Assembly (NCBI RefSeq): GCF_020360975.1
Contig: NW_025408669.1
Location: 186,001-250,000, forward strand
Length of the DNA: 64,000 nucleotides
Source: Hirsutella rhossiliensis
Taxonomy: Eukaryota > Ascomycota > Sordariomycetes > Hypocreales > Ophiocordycipitaceae
Direction of reading: 5' to 3'
Shown: piece after piece, positions 24,023 to 35,057 of the stretch
Position numbering within the stretch: position 1 is the stretch's first letter
Layout: each line of letters starts with the position of its first letter
The notes under the pieces: generated by a model
Told to the model about the DNA's origin: nothing
Databases searched by the model: none
Seen by the model: only the letters and a program-made list of their open reading frames with translations
Made by a program: the position numbers and the translations under genes

Positions 24023-24780
24023 GACTAGTCTTTCCTAGTTTAAAATAAAGCTACTATATATACCTTATTAAAAGTTATTATATTAATCGTTTATACTAAC
24101 CTTTTTCCTTTAGTATACGGTTCTGCCTTATAGCGTAACTTTTCTAATTTATTAAGAGTCGAAAAATAAAAGCTTCTATAAAGCACGCGACTACTAAATA
24201 TTAGAGAAGCGCGTGCTTATATAGTTTAGGCTTAAAGAGATAATTTTAATTAGAAGCGGAAGTAGTTAAAGGAGCAACGATAATTAAAGGTATAGCGAAA
24301 GAAGAAAACTACTATTATAGAGATTAATAGTAAGGGGAGTAAAAATAAAGATAATTCCGACTATAAATAGCCTTAAACGATTAAAAAGACCTATAAAGTC
24401 CCCTTAGATAATAAGGCTAATAAGGATAAAATATTTAAAGAATTACTATAATCGTTAGGTATAAAAGAGCCTATAATAACTATAGATAGGCTTAAGCTTA
24501 TCTTAGCCGGCGGGAAGTATAAGGGTAGAAAGTTAGGAGTAAAAGAGGCTAAAAATATCCTAGCTCTAAATTAAAGATAAGGAGATAATTAATATAATTA
24601 ATTAGTACTAGACTTCTAGTTCTTTAATCTCTATAAATTCGCTTAACTAAAAGTAACTTTAAATAGGAATTAACTAAGTTATTTTAGGGTAGTCTAGGTA
24701 CCTAGCTTTACCTAAAGTATATATTAATAACCTATAAGTAAATATAGTCTTTTATCTTAAAACCTATTTCTACCTATAGA
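24023..24780. other. Unassigned sequence with coding-like segment
   Basis: At about 24,295-24,575 a plus frame is Lys/Ile/Leu-rich with few stops (ILAGGKYKGRKLGVKEAKNI near 24,500-24,560) and ends in TAA. I do not recognise it. It could be the 3' part of a second gene neighbouring the H3-like one. RIP damage continues up to 24,780. Confidence 0.35.
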
Positions 24781-24840
24781 CTAGACTGAAAAAATTAGGC
24801 GGCCTATAGGTAGCCACGGGCGCCTAATTTTAAAGTCTAG
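24781..24840. repeat. Fold-back element at left island boundary
   Basis: The arms CTAGACTGAAAAAATTAGGC (24,781 on) and its near reverse complement ending at 24,840 pair over about 20 bases around a 20-base loop. It lies exactly at the transition from RIP-mutated to normal DNA. It could be a small transposon relic or a terminator-like hairpin; no target duplication is evident. Confidence 0.6.
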
Positions 24841-27313
24841 CTCTGATAAGAGATATAGCTGTGCCTCCCGGGGCGTTACGGCGGTAACGGAGGGAACTTA
24901 GGAAAGCAGCAGCATTGACGTTGTATCTTTTAAGGCTCGTGCCGCTAAAATCTCCTCGCCGCCAGTGAAAACTAAAAAGACCTCATTTCTTAAGCTATTA
25001 AAAGGAATGTCTCGGGTAGTGCCGTGCCCTTCGAGCTCTGACCGTGATAATCCGTAGGGACACACCAAAGTAAACGCCGCCCGAAACACCGTTAACGACG
25101 AAAATGAAGCGTGGAGATGAATCTAGCTGAGAAGTGCGGGCTGTAGACGCCGGACGGCATTGGAGGCGGCGCTGGAATGCAACTCTGATTGGCAGGAACA
25201 ACATGTCCAGTCGCCAGCTTCCTAATACCGCCAGGTGCATATGAATTCTTGCGAATACGAATCACTGCATCTTACGTACCTGTCTTGGAACTGGCAAATC
25301 AGCGGGCCCAGGATGGAAAACGCTCGTTGAAGGCAACTTGTTGTGAGCCGCGGCAGGTGGCAATATCAGACCATGATCCCGAAATAGCTCTACTAGCGCG
25401 AATACAAGCACGCACTTGCCGGGTAGGCTACCTGTTTTCGAAACAAGCTAGACATGGGCCGCCCTTGGGCGAAAAAATTAGCCTCAACCAGCACAGCCAC
25501 CGGCCTATGTACTCCGTACATGCAAAGTCGACGAGGAAGCCGTGGACCACGGAGTATTTCAATCCTACGCCGATCTCGTGGGTAAACTAAATAAACAGAT
25601 TTAAAACTTAAGCCAATTCAGCGTTACTGTTGCCTTTTCTCCTCATCCTAACAAGGACAAGAACTCGCATAAGACAGGCGACGGCTAGGCATAATTGTTG
25701 TTAAACAAAAATTTAGATGAGCGTCGCTAGCTAGGCTGCACGGCGACGACCTACCCTGTAGAGAGAGCCGGCCCGGAAACGCCTTCGAGGGCACGACTGT
25801 AAGGCGGCACCATGGACTTTGTATCCAATACGGATAGATGCTCTGATCGTGACTTCATCCCGAACCCGGGTAAGTGCAGATCTACCGCCGCCAATTGCGG
25901 CTGCGCGTGGGGGCTACAGTAAAGCTCCGCCATTTAGTGAAGGTCTCGGCGTCAATACTTGTCGATCTTTTCACTCGTGCCGCCCTTCACGCCGCTCTCT
26001 CGATCCTGGACTTTTATTGCCTGTATTGTTGTCTCCTATACTCCTGCACGCATCCTCGTATGTCTAGGCGCACAGATACGGAGCAAGCAACTTAGATCGA
26101 GCTTTGTTAGCTATCCGGTCGCGACGAATTATCCAAGCCCCGACTGGAACCCCTTATGACGTACTATGACCCTGCAGTCGTAGCCAAATTGGCCGCCGCA
26201 CGTTACATGCAAGCAGTGCGTTCCGAATGCTGAAAAATCGGTTATGTGTACAACGACGCTTAGCACTGTTGGTCCTCCCGTCAGCACCATGTACGTATCA
26301 TGGCGATCTTGACGATTTTGTAGAGCTGCCATCCTGCCTGGGGTCGCAGGACAGTATGAGGCTCGGGACTTTGCTGGCGACTTAAGGCGTTGGGAGGGAA
26401 TCGCCGCACTGTGAGATGATCTGACCTAACACCGTAGCCCGCGCCACTTGTCAGCTGTCTGTGTGTCTCCCCCCTTTTGATCTTCCGGCAAAGATATGCC
26501 GATCTTCCCCTTGACCTAGGCCTGTATGTCTCTCAGCCACAATTTCGCGGGAAACAAAGATAGAACGACGGGTGGACTAACCGCTTTGCCTTTTCCTGGG
26601 AAAAGGGAGAGAAAAAACCAAACCTGGGCAACGGAAGACGTAGTCATCTAGCATCATGCTTGCCTGATTCGAGCGAGAGGCACTTCGCCATTCAGCCCCC
26701 ATTTGCGCAATGCTCAGGGGGACTTACTCGATGAAAAAGGCTTCAATACACGTATTGCGGCTGACCGTCTTTCGCCAGGTAACTCTTCCCGTACCGCCCC
26801 GGGATCGAACAACGCGAGCTTAAGCAATCAGCTCGTCATCAGGTTCCACGGTACGTGAGATCGCGAGCCAAGACTGGGTGCATGAGCGTTACGCGACTGG
26901 CCTTTCAGCCCTCGCAGATCCCGGAGAGTCGGGTAGCAGCGCATACTATCCAGCGCCTCCGGTTGTACTGTACGTTAACAACATGGCTTTCCGTCTCTCA
27001 TTTGTTGGGCATGTCTACGCTAGTACCTTGCGTTGGTGCCTTCCGAACCCTGAGCAATCAGCCTCAGTGTTTCAGCAGGCACATCCTCTCGATACGATGG
27101 CATCCTTGAACGCTGCCGGAGCCTGCTCTAGCCTCCACTTCAGCTTCCCGGCGCTTCCTTTTCACAGACTGTAGGTGCACAGGAGAGAACATGGAAGAGC
27201 TGATCGGGCGTGCACGAATATGGTGATTCCTTCTGCCTTGCCAACATGCGTGGAATCAGAAAAGGAACTTCCAGCGCCACGCGCGAGGAGACTTGCACGC
27301 CCTGAAAAGCAGA
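24841..27313. other. Normal-composition intergenic DNA, no supported gene
   Basis: CA and TG reappear at normal frequency. Open frames here are short (at most 133 codons), several need non-ATG starts, they overlap on opposite strands, and none has a signal peptide, domain or intron structure I can support. The stretch immediately upstream of 27,314 is presumably the promoter region of the secreted-protein gene. Confidence 0.6.
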
Positions 27314-27324
27314 TATATAAATAT
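27314..27324 (+). promoter_or_regulatory. TATA box of the secreted repeat protein gene
   Basis: TATATAAATAT lies 116 bp upstream of the ATG at 27,440. A C/T-rich leader (about 27,360-27,430) typical of strongly expressed fungal genes follows. The transcription start is probably around 27,345-27,360 (inference). Confidence 0.6.
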
Positions 27325-27439
27325 CAACATCCGCTCACAGGATATTGAGAAATCTTGCTCTGTACACTCCTCATTCTTTAACCATTCTCTCCTACCTTAT
27401 TTCGCTCAGCATTTTTTATTCCATTCACATCAGCCCAAC

Positions 27440-28381
27440 ATGAAGTTTCTCGCTGTTGGCACCGCCTTCTTGGCCACGGCACTCGCCGCACCAACTGACA
27501 AGGACTATCCCAAGGACGGAAAAGATGTAGAATACAAGAAGCCCGGACAAGGCGACTACGGCTGGGACTCTAAGCACGGCGGTTACGACGACTATCCCAG
27601 GCACGGCGGACATGACAAGTACCCGAGCACCCCCAAGCATGGCGGGGATGTGTTCTCTTGGGAGCCCAAGCACGGTGGGAAGGACTACTACCCCAAGCCC
27701 GGCGACCGCAACTATGGCCAGTATGACGACCAGGACCACTACCACAAGCACGGCGGCAAGGACTACTACCCCAAGCACGGCGACCTCAACTATGGCCAGT
27801 ATGACGACAAGGACTACTACCACAAGCACGGCGACCGCAGCTATAGCCAGTATAACGACTACTATCCGAAGAACGGCGACAGCGGTGGCTACCCCAAGTA
27901 CGGCCATGGCGGCAACGACGGATATTCTAAATACGGCCATGGCGACAAGGACCACTACCACAAGCACGGCGGCAAGGACTACTACCCCAAGCATGGCGAC
28001 CGCAGCTATGGCCAGTATGACGACTACTATCCGAAGAACGGCGACAACGGTGGCTACCCCAGGTACGGTCATGGCGGCAACGACGGATATTCCAAATACG
28101 GCCATGGCGACAAGGACCACTACCCTAAGCACGGCGGCAACGACGGCCCCAAGGATGGTGGAAACCACGGTTCCAAGGATGGTGGCTACGATGCCCCCAA
28201 GGACGGTGGCAATCACGGTCCCAAGGATGGCGGCTACGATGCCCCCAAGAACGGTGGCAAGGATGGTGCTAAGCATGGCGGCTACGATGCCCCCGAGGAC
28301 GGTGGCAAGGATGGTGCTAAGCATGGCGGCTACGATGCCCCAAAGGACGGTGGCAACGACAACTATCCTGTCCCTAAGTAG
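27440..28381 (+). CDS. Secreted Cys-free Gly/Asp/Lys/Tyr/His-rich repeat protein
   Basis: An intact 313-residue ORF without introns. It starts at ATG 27,440 in the context CCCAACATGAAG; an upstream in-frame extension has no ATG and lies in the leader. Residues 1-16/17 form a classic signal peptide (MKFLAVGTAFLATALA, cleavage near A16/A17). The mature part has no cysteine and is strongly hydrophilic and probably disordered. Residues 44-130 carry KHGG/KHGD-spaced units with YYPKHGD and NYGQYDD. A 55-residue repeat follows (134-188 and 189-243, sharing YYPKNGD, GGYP, YGHGGNDGYSKYGHGDKDHY). Residues about 236-306 are octads alternating PKDGGNHG and xKDGGYDA (16-residue period). No transmembrane segment, GPI signal or Kex2-type KR site was seen. 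A cell-surface, matrix or host-interface secreted protein is plausible, and His/Asp density could allow metal binding; neither is shown. It is the only gene here free of RIP damage. Confidence 0.9.
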   Translation: MKFLAVGTAFLATALAAPTDKDYPKDGKDVEYKKPGQGDYGWDSKHGGYDDYPRHGGHDKYPSTPKHGGDVFSWEPKHGGKDYYPKPGDRNYGQYDDQDHYHKHGGKDYYPKHGDLNYGQYDDKDYYHKHGDRSYSQYNDYYPKNGDSGGYPKYGHGGNDGYSKYGHGDKDHYHKHGGKDYYPKHGDRSYGQYDDYYPKNGDNGGYPRYGHGGNDGYSKYGHGDKDHYPKHGGNDGPKDGGNHGSKDGGYDAPKDGGNHGPKDGGYDAPKNGGKDGAKHGGYDAPEDGGKDGAKHGGYDAPKDGGNDNYPVPK

Positions 28382-28731
28382 GGTAATTAAGCTATGTCGT
28401 GGGTTAAGAAAGTTGCCTTTGCTTTAGATTTTCTTGGCATCTTAGTTTCCATAGTTGCCTTTCCATTTTGTCTCCGCAATTTACATACATCTTTAAGCCA
28501 TTGCCTAAAAGCCTATGTGGGTTAATGTCTTATGAACATTGACTCCCGAACCCGATGTGTATGCTGAGTTGCGGCTCTTAACCACTGAAAGCTTACTAGA
28601 CCAGCCAGATATAAGACTCGCCTTAGAGCAATAGGCGGGGTTCAAGATAATATATTCGAGTCGAGTTCGATTAGTAGCGTCTAGAACCGAATTTAAGTAG
28701 ACGCCCCCTTCGCCCCCCCCCCCACGGCTCC
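28382..28731. other. 3' flank of the gene and right island edge
   Basis: The T-rich 3' region is presumably UTR; no AATAAA was seen. Normal dinucleotide use fades at about 28,620-28,680. A run of C (about 28,711-28,723) precedes the fold-back at 28,732. Confidence 0.5.
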
Positions 28732-28811
28732 TAGTATATTATCACGTTTGCCCTAAGTCAGCTCACCTACTTAGGGGCACACCTACTTAAGGGCACGTTT
28801 CTATAATACTA
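28732..28811. repeat. 80-bp fold-back (MITE-like) at right island edge
   Basis: The termini TAGTATATTAT and ATAATACTA are inverted repeats, and the pairing extends inward (TTGCCCTAAGT with ACTTAAGGGCA). It begins and ends with TA, as expected for a Tc1/mariner (Fot1/Pot2)-type miniature element. A direct repeat CACCTACTTARGGGCAC occurs twice inside. It retains CA/TG, so it escaped heavy RIP. Confidence 0.6.
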
Positions 28812-29059
28812 ACGCGCCGACTAACTCGTGTATTATAACCGCGAATTCTCGTGCATCTTATTCTTAATTATTATTAAAAAAACATTATTCGAATTAGTAA
28901 TATCTTAGCTTTCTAAATATACCGAAGATTAGCTTTAGAACGCTGTAGTTAATATTAAATTCGGCATAGGTTAGGTATAGGCTAATTAGAAGTAGGGTAT
29001 TCTAAGGACGATACTTTAGAAACGCCTTAAAGGTGCTTAACTAAAGAGAGAGGCATTTT
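28812..29059. other. Short unassigned spacer
   Basis: Moderately AT-rich with partial RIP character between the MITE-like element and the G1 5' LTR. Nothing was recognised. Confidence 0.5.
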
Positions 29060-29429
29060 AACGGGTAAGATCGCACCCCTATAGATATTAGCCCGTTAAA
29101 GGGATAAGACCCCTAGCACTTCCTATCTAACTTACTTCTAAGTATACTTAAAGGCTTTATAAAGACCTTAATTATCTAATAAGGCACCTTCCTTAATTAC
29201 GGTTAATTTAAATTTTTATTTTTTCCCTTTAAAGTAAAGGCCGCTAGTTACGCGACTCTAGTAAAGATAAAGAGGTATAGAGTAAAGAAATCTCTAAGAC
29301 TTATATTTATAACCTAAGACCCTTAGAGGTATATATAGGACCGATAATTAGATAATTATATAGTTAATTACTTTATTAATCCTTAGCTATATACTACGCA
29401 TGCTTTAGGTATATACCTTTATCCCTATT
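29060..29429 (+). repeat. G1 5' LTR (copy 3)
   Basis: 370 bp, equal in length to 63,261-63,630. It starts AACGGGTAAGATCGC and ends TTATCCCTATT; the first and last bases are inverted repeats. It is less mutated than the 3' LTR at several CA/TG sites. Confidence 0.85.
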
Positions 29430-29699
29430 AAAACTAGTCTCTAAGGTATAAACTCGTTATTCCGTTTTATTTATATAGCGATAAGTAGCTTTATAAAGCT
29501 AAGAATACCTAGAGGACGATAGTATTATTTAAAAAAAATAAAATCTAAGGATTTAATAATTAAAGTAGTAACTACCTTAATAGCTAGAGTTAGAGACCTA
29601 ATAAGGTAATAGACTTACTAGGAAATAAATAATTAGATAATACCTTTACTAATAGTAAAGGAAAAGTAATAAGCTAATACTAAAAAGCCCTAAGCTCTT

Positions 29700-31900
29700 A
29701 TTATCGGCCCTATAACCCTTAATACTAGCGACTTAGTTAAGAAACTATAATCCTTATATAATACTTTAAAAGATATAAATAATAACGATAGCGTAATCTA
29801 GACCGTTTTAAAACCCTACTAAGACCTCTTACTTATATATATACTAATAATACTAATATAGGTACTAATAAAGGATACCTTAATAACCTTAACCTTAGCT
29901 TTCCTTTACGCGGTAGCTTATAAAGAACGCTTACCTCCCGTTAATAGATAAGAAAATAAATAATAAGATAGTTATAATAAGATATCCTTTAACTCCGAAA
30001 ACTTTAACTTTAAATTTTATAACCTTATAATCTATAAGTATACTTTACTTAGAAACGCTAGCTATTAAGAGGGATTATTTAATCTTACTACTAGTAATAT
30101 AAAAAATATTAAGGTAGATATTAATAAGATTACTAATAGACTTAAAGATATACTTATTAAAAGCTAAGATAACTTTATAAGAAGACTTTACTAACTATAA
30201 CTCTTACTTATTAGTAAATTTAATAGTAAAAACATAACTAAATTCCTTAAGAAGTTTAAATAAGAGATATATATTAACTATATATATAATAAGGATAAAG
30301 TAGACTAGCTTAAAGTCTATATCTCCTTTATATAAGCCCTTACTATTAAAATTCTTATAAACGGACTTACTTAAGAAGAAGTAAAAAAGAGACTCCTTTA
30401 ATACTACTATATATATAATATTAAATAACTAGAAACTACTAATAACCGCTTAAACTATTATAATACTAAAAAGCCTTAGACTATTATAGAAGTTATAAAA
30501 TAGCTTAATCTTTACTTATACCTATAGTATAAAGTATAACTTAATAGCTAAGAAGAATCTATAGTATAGTTATACTTTATTTACTATATAATACTAAAGG
30601 AACTTATTATTAATATTATAAAGAGAAATAAGAAGATATTTAAAGTTATCTTAAAACTCTTATATAAAAGCCTTATCTATATAATTAATAACTACTTAGT
30701 ACCTTACTAAGACGTTAAGCGATAAGATATAATATTTAAAGTTTATAATTAAAAGCTTAAGAACTTAAAGAAAGATTAGCTTTTTAAAGAAATTAATAAA
30801 GTAATAAAGAAAGCTAAATCTAATAAGGGTAAAGAAAAACTTCTTAAAGAGTTAAAGAAAATAAATAAGAAACCTAGATAGCCTATAAAGGAGATCTTAG
30901 ACTTAATAAAAGCCTTTAAAGATATAAAGATTAACCTTACTTATTAGTAAAAGTAGATATTTAACTAGCTTAATAAGGAATAGAAATATATTAATAGTAA
31001 AAGCTACTCTTTAAGTTATAAATAAAGAGGTAGAGTAAATACTATCGGATTTTACTACCTATTTAATTAATATATATAGTTTTAGGTTAATACTTTTAAC
31101 TAGCCTAAGAAATACTTTTATTATAGTAAAGAAGAATACTACCTTAATAAGTATAAGGTATACTCTTAGGACTATAAGATTAGATTTATAATATATAAAG
31201 TAGTAAATAAGACTCTTTACTTTAAAAGAAAAGATAATAAAAGCGTAATTCCCCTAGTACTTATTAATAGGTTTTCTTAAATAAGTATATATATTTAAAG
31301 GTTTATTATATATTAGGTAGATATATAGCTAGACTCCTTTATATTACTACTTATAAAATAAGTTAAAGCTATAGTTATATTAGTTTACTTAAATTAAGCT
31401 ACTAGTAAAAGAGAATATAGTTTCTTAAACTAGTTCTAGAAATATAGAAGCTTATATAAGTAGAAGCTAAGGAATCTAAAAGTAAGTAATATAAAAGAAA
31501 AGTAAGAAGGATATCGGCTATTATAATTATAGATAATATATAATAAAGCGATATATATAATTAAATAATCTATATAACTATAATAAGGATTAATACTTAT
31601 AAGGGGAAAAGATAAAGAGTTAAAGAGGATATAAAGGAAATTAAGATAATAAGAATAGTAAAAACTAGCTTAAAGATTATCCCTATATATTATAGATATA
31701 AAGTAGATCTAAATAGGAAGTTTAATAGACTTATAGATAAAATCGTTAAAGAAATTATATATAAAAGAATCCTAATCCCTTTAAATTACCTAATTAACTT
31801 TATTCTTTAACTAAGTAAGAGACTTAGTATAAGATATATAGATATAGCCTAAGGTATAAAAATAATAAATTCTAGACCTTAGAGAAAGTAAAGAGTAATA
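29700..31900 (+). pseudogene. G1 gag relic with CCHC knuckle
   Basis: A long plus frame is broken by TAA/TAG only. The capsid-like region around 30,000-30,600 contains short Ile/Leu/Lys-rich helices, such as KDILIKS and EVKKRLLQYYY. At 31,113-31,154 the translation YFYYSKEEYYLNKY matches CX2CX4HX4C with all four metal ligands turned to Tyr, exactly what CpA-directed C-to-T changes on the two strands do to TGC/TGT and CAC codons. A basic Lys/Gln-rich segment lies between capsid and knuckle. Gag would package element RNA. Confidence 0.6.
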
Positions 31901-32399
31901 TAAGATATAAAGCTATAATAATAGTTATAAAAGTAGCCGAAGATAATATAAAGAGTAGTTTACTCCTCCTTAAATATCTATAAAGAAGACTTATAGTAGC
32001 TTTAATATAAGTTAAAGAATAAGATAAAAAATACTAGGTCGAACTAATTAAGCTTACTTACCTTACTTATAAAGAATTAGATTATAAGTACCTTAAAGTT
32101 TAATAAGTACTAAAGAAATTTAGGTTTATAACTAATATAATTAGCGTAATATAACTAGCTTAAGGACTATCTAATTAATAAACTTTAAAGGTAATAAGAC
32201 TAAGGAAAGATAAATTTATTATATAAGAAGTAGTACTCTTAATAAGATACTAAGAGATAACTTTAAAGGACCTTATAGCGATTCTTATAATATATATAAG
32301 TATAGTCCTTATACCCTTCCGCTTACTTAAGTATATATAAGACCTACCTTATATTTAGGTATAGCTTAGTAGCTAGAAAGCTAAAGTTCTAAGCGCCTT

Positions 32400-34582
32400 A
32401 ATTAATACTAGGTTTAAAGGAAACCTTATTACTAAAAGATATATAAACGTATATAAGCTTAAAATCCTACTAATAAGAGTATTAACGACGGTATATACTA
32501 GGTCCCTTATAAATATAGTTAAGGAGGTAGAGACTAATCTCTATCTATATATAGCTTAAATACTAATCTATCTTTATATTATATTAAATAGAGTCTTAGT
32601 CCTTTTTATCTTAGGTATACTATTTATTAAAGCCGCGTATATATTATTTAATTATTTCTTAAGGAACGGCGATATATAGGTTTAATATTAAATCGGTACT
32701 ATCTAGGTAATTATATTAGCGGTAGGAGCTATTAAATAAGAGCTTTTAAATAAGGTCGATATAGTAAAATCCTTTTAAACTATAACCTTAATAGTTAATA
32801 AAGATATAAATAAAAGACTAAAGCTTAAGGAGACTATATAGGAAATAGCTACCTAGCTCCTAAGAATTTCTTTTTAGCTTTAGTAATAAAAGTTAAAGAA
32901 GATAACTTAAGAGCTACCTAATAATTATAGAGAGAACCCCTTATAGATACCTTAATAGCCGAGATTTTCTTACTAAGAGGTAAGATCCTTAGTTATAAAG
33001 GGGGCGCTAACTAAGTCCTTAACCTAGCCTATACTAATATAAATAAGCCCTTAATAGCACTAGTATAATAGTAATTAATTATAGATAAAGGAGATAAAGC
33101 GATTCTAGCTATTAGATTTAAAATAGTAAAAGAGATTATTAAAGTTATAGTTATAGAGGCAATAAGAGAATTTAAGAAAAATATTATTAAAGCTAGAAAG
33201 AAGTTTAGAAAGATTTAAAAGGTTAAAGTTAAGATAGGGAGGAAATAACCTATTAGATTATATAATTTAAGAGCTAATACTCTCTTTAAAAGAAAAGTAA
33301 ATAAGATTAACCTTATTAACGATACTTTATTAGATAGCTCGATACTAGAAAGGGACCCTAACTAAAAGAAGACTAAATAGAATACTATTAAAGATAAGAT
33401 ATAGCTTAGACCTTACTTAGAATACTTAATAGGAAAATTCTTAAGTATATAGAAAGGAAAGCGGTTAATATAAGAAAGACTTAAAGTAATTTACGAATAA
33501 TTTAAGGGCTTTCTTATAAAGGTAGAAATCCGGATCTTTAATAGTATTTTATTTAATAAGGAAGTAGCGTTATCCTAGGACTTTATAGAAAAAGGTAAAG
33601 TCGACCTAGCTATAGCCCCCCTATAGGTTATTAGGATAATAGAATATAAAGCGTAGTAAGTAGCCTTAATCTTAATCTTAAAAGTAATAAAGTAGAAAGT
33701 TATTAATATCCTTAAAATTAAACTAAAGATAAGAGTCCTTAAAGAAGGGTATAGACCTTATAAGAACCCCTTTCTCTTAGTAGTAAAGAAAGATAAAAGA
33801 CTATACTTAATTAATTCCGCTATATATATAAATACTATTATAATAAGAGATATAAACCTACCGCTAAATATAAATAAGTTTAGCGACTACTTCTTAATAT
33901 ATAAGATCCTTTCCCTCCTAGACCTTTTTTTAGGCTATAATTAGATCCCTCTTAATATTAAAAGCTATAACTTAACGATATTCGTAATACCTATTAGCCT
34001 CTTATATATATATATACTCCCTTAAGGGGCTATAAACTTAGTCGGCTAATTTATAAGGATAATATAAAGAATCCTATAAGACCTTATACCGAATATCTAT
34101 AGGAATTTCCTTAATAATATAAGTATTAAAGGGCCTAATATAATATATAATAATAAAGAGGTAGCGCTAAGAGTAAGGAGATTTATCTTTAAATACTTTA
34201 TTAACCTTAATAAAGTCCTAGTTAATATTAAACTCTTTAGTTATATAATTATAAGGGCTAAATCGAAATTCTATTAGTAACTAACTAAAGTTATTAGTTA
34301 TATCTATAAAGTAAATAAAAGGTGCCTTATAAAAGCTAAAGTTATTAAAATTAAGGAATAAATAAGACGCCTTAATATAACGTATATTAAAGCTTTCCTT
34401 AGTATTATAAGATACTATTAAATCTAAATTAAATAGTTCGCTATCTTAGTAAAACCTTATATAGACCTACTAAAGAAAGAAGTTTAGTAGGAATAAGGAG
34501 ATAAATAAGTAAAAGTAATAGCTGCCCTTAAGGAAGCTATTATTAATCTAGTCTTTTTAATACCGCTTAATATTAGCCTAGG
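32400..34582 (+). pseudogene. G1 protease-reverse transcriptase relic (N-terminal piece of pol)
   Basis: Weak protease-like sequence occurs around 32,450-32,680. RT is clear from about 33,700. LLDLFLGYN at about 33,929-33,955 is the gypsy LDLxSGY motif, followed by IPLNIKS, then TLPQGA-like and QRIL-DLIP blocks. FLNNISIKGP at 34,107-34,136 is the catalytic F/YxDD motif with both aspartates read as Asn (GAT to AAT). The piece ends at the CTAGG target duplication of the inserted G2 element and resumes at 42,741. Confidence 0.75.
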
Positions 34583-35057
34583 TATAACGACCGGTATTAT
34601 TCTTAAGGGATAAACCTATTAAGGGGTTTATATTAGTAGATATAATAGGGCGTGGTCTAAGTAATAATAAGTATATTACGTTAGTAATAAGTTAGAGGTC
34701 GTAGACTATAGACTATAACTAGGTAATTAGAATTAGAGATAGAATTATAATAAAGATCTATAATATATTAAAAGCTATCGAGCTATCTATCTAAAAGAGT
34801 AAAAGTAGGTAGCTATATATACTTATAGAGACTATCCTTAGATTATAGTCCTAGCTATAATCCCCTTTATAGCTTACTATAGCTTACTTATAAGCTATAC
34901 TCCTAAGTAGTAATCTATCTATATAAAGCTTACTTAGCTTACGTACGCTCTAGGTAAGCTAAGCCTAAGTAACTTCTTATCCTAACTATTATTCCGAGCT
35001 GCCTTATTACGTAAACGTAGCTAGCTCTCCTATGGCCCGCTAACTATAGTCGTAATA
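34583..35057 (-). repeat. G2 copy 1, 3' LTR
   Basis: 475 bp. It begins TATAACGACCGG and ends GTCGTAATA on the plus strand (TG...CA ends after RIP). Confidence 0.9.

Larger units (their letters stand above)
1..24780. other. RIP-mutated AT-rich block (left)
   Basis: CA and TG dinucleotides are nearly absent and TA is greatly over-represented, while CG is retained; for example, bases 1261-1320 contain no CA or TG at all. In filamentous ascomycetes this is the mark of repeat-induced point mutation acting on CpA on both strands. Coding relics here show stops at former Gln/Trp codons, and Tyr, Asn and Ile at former Cys/His, Asp and Thr/Val codons. The block is a mosaic of LTR elements, LINEs and unassigned relics, and it ends sharply at the fold-back sequence starting at 24,781. 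Confidence 0.93.

Noticed and set aside
25189..25590. 133-codon open frame in the island
   Set aside because: It starts with TTG, has no recognisable domain and conflicts with overlapping frames; not supported as a gene.
25751..26332. Several overlapping 60-82-codon frames on both strands, including a 36-codon Cys-containing frame at 25,812
   Set aside because: Short, mutually overlapping, without signal peptide, domain or intron support.
26793..26856. Possible minus-strand tRNA (GTTCGATCCC with outer 7-bp pairing)
   Set aside because: About 64 bases long, no acceptable D-arm or T-stem pairing; likely chance.
26855..27174. 84- and 98-codon frames upstream of the secreted protein gene
   Set aside because: Overlapping frames in the probable promoter region with no domain support.
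27293..27439. N-terminal extension of the secreted protein from 27,293
   Set aside because: It would need a TTG start and runs across the TATA box and leader; a signal peptide begins exactly at ATG 27,440.
27425..28324. 299-codon open frame antisense to the secreted repeat protein
   Set aside because: It is a shadow of the periodic codon pattern: hydrophobic Val/Ala/Leu repeats mirror the Gly/Asp/Lys repeats, with no independent promoter or signal.
27612..28427. 271-codon open frame overlapping the secreted protein in another frame
   Set aside because: Thr/Arg/Ala-rich shadow of the same tandem repeats; the 27,440 frame has the signal peptide and leader context.
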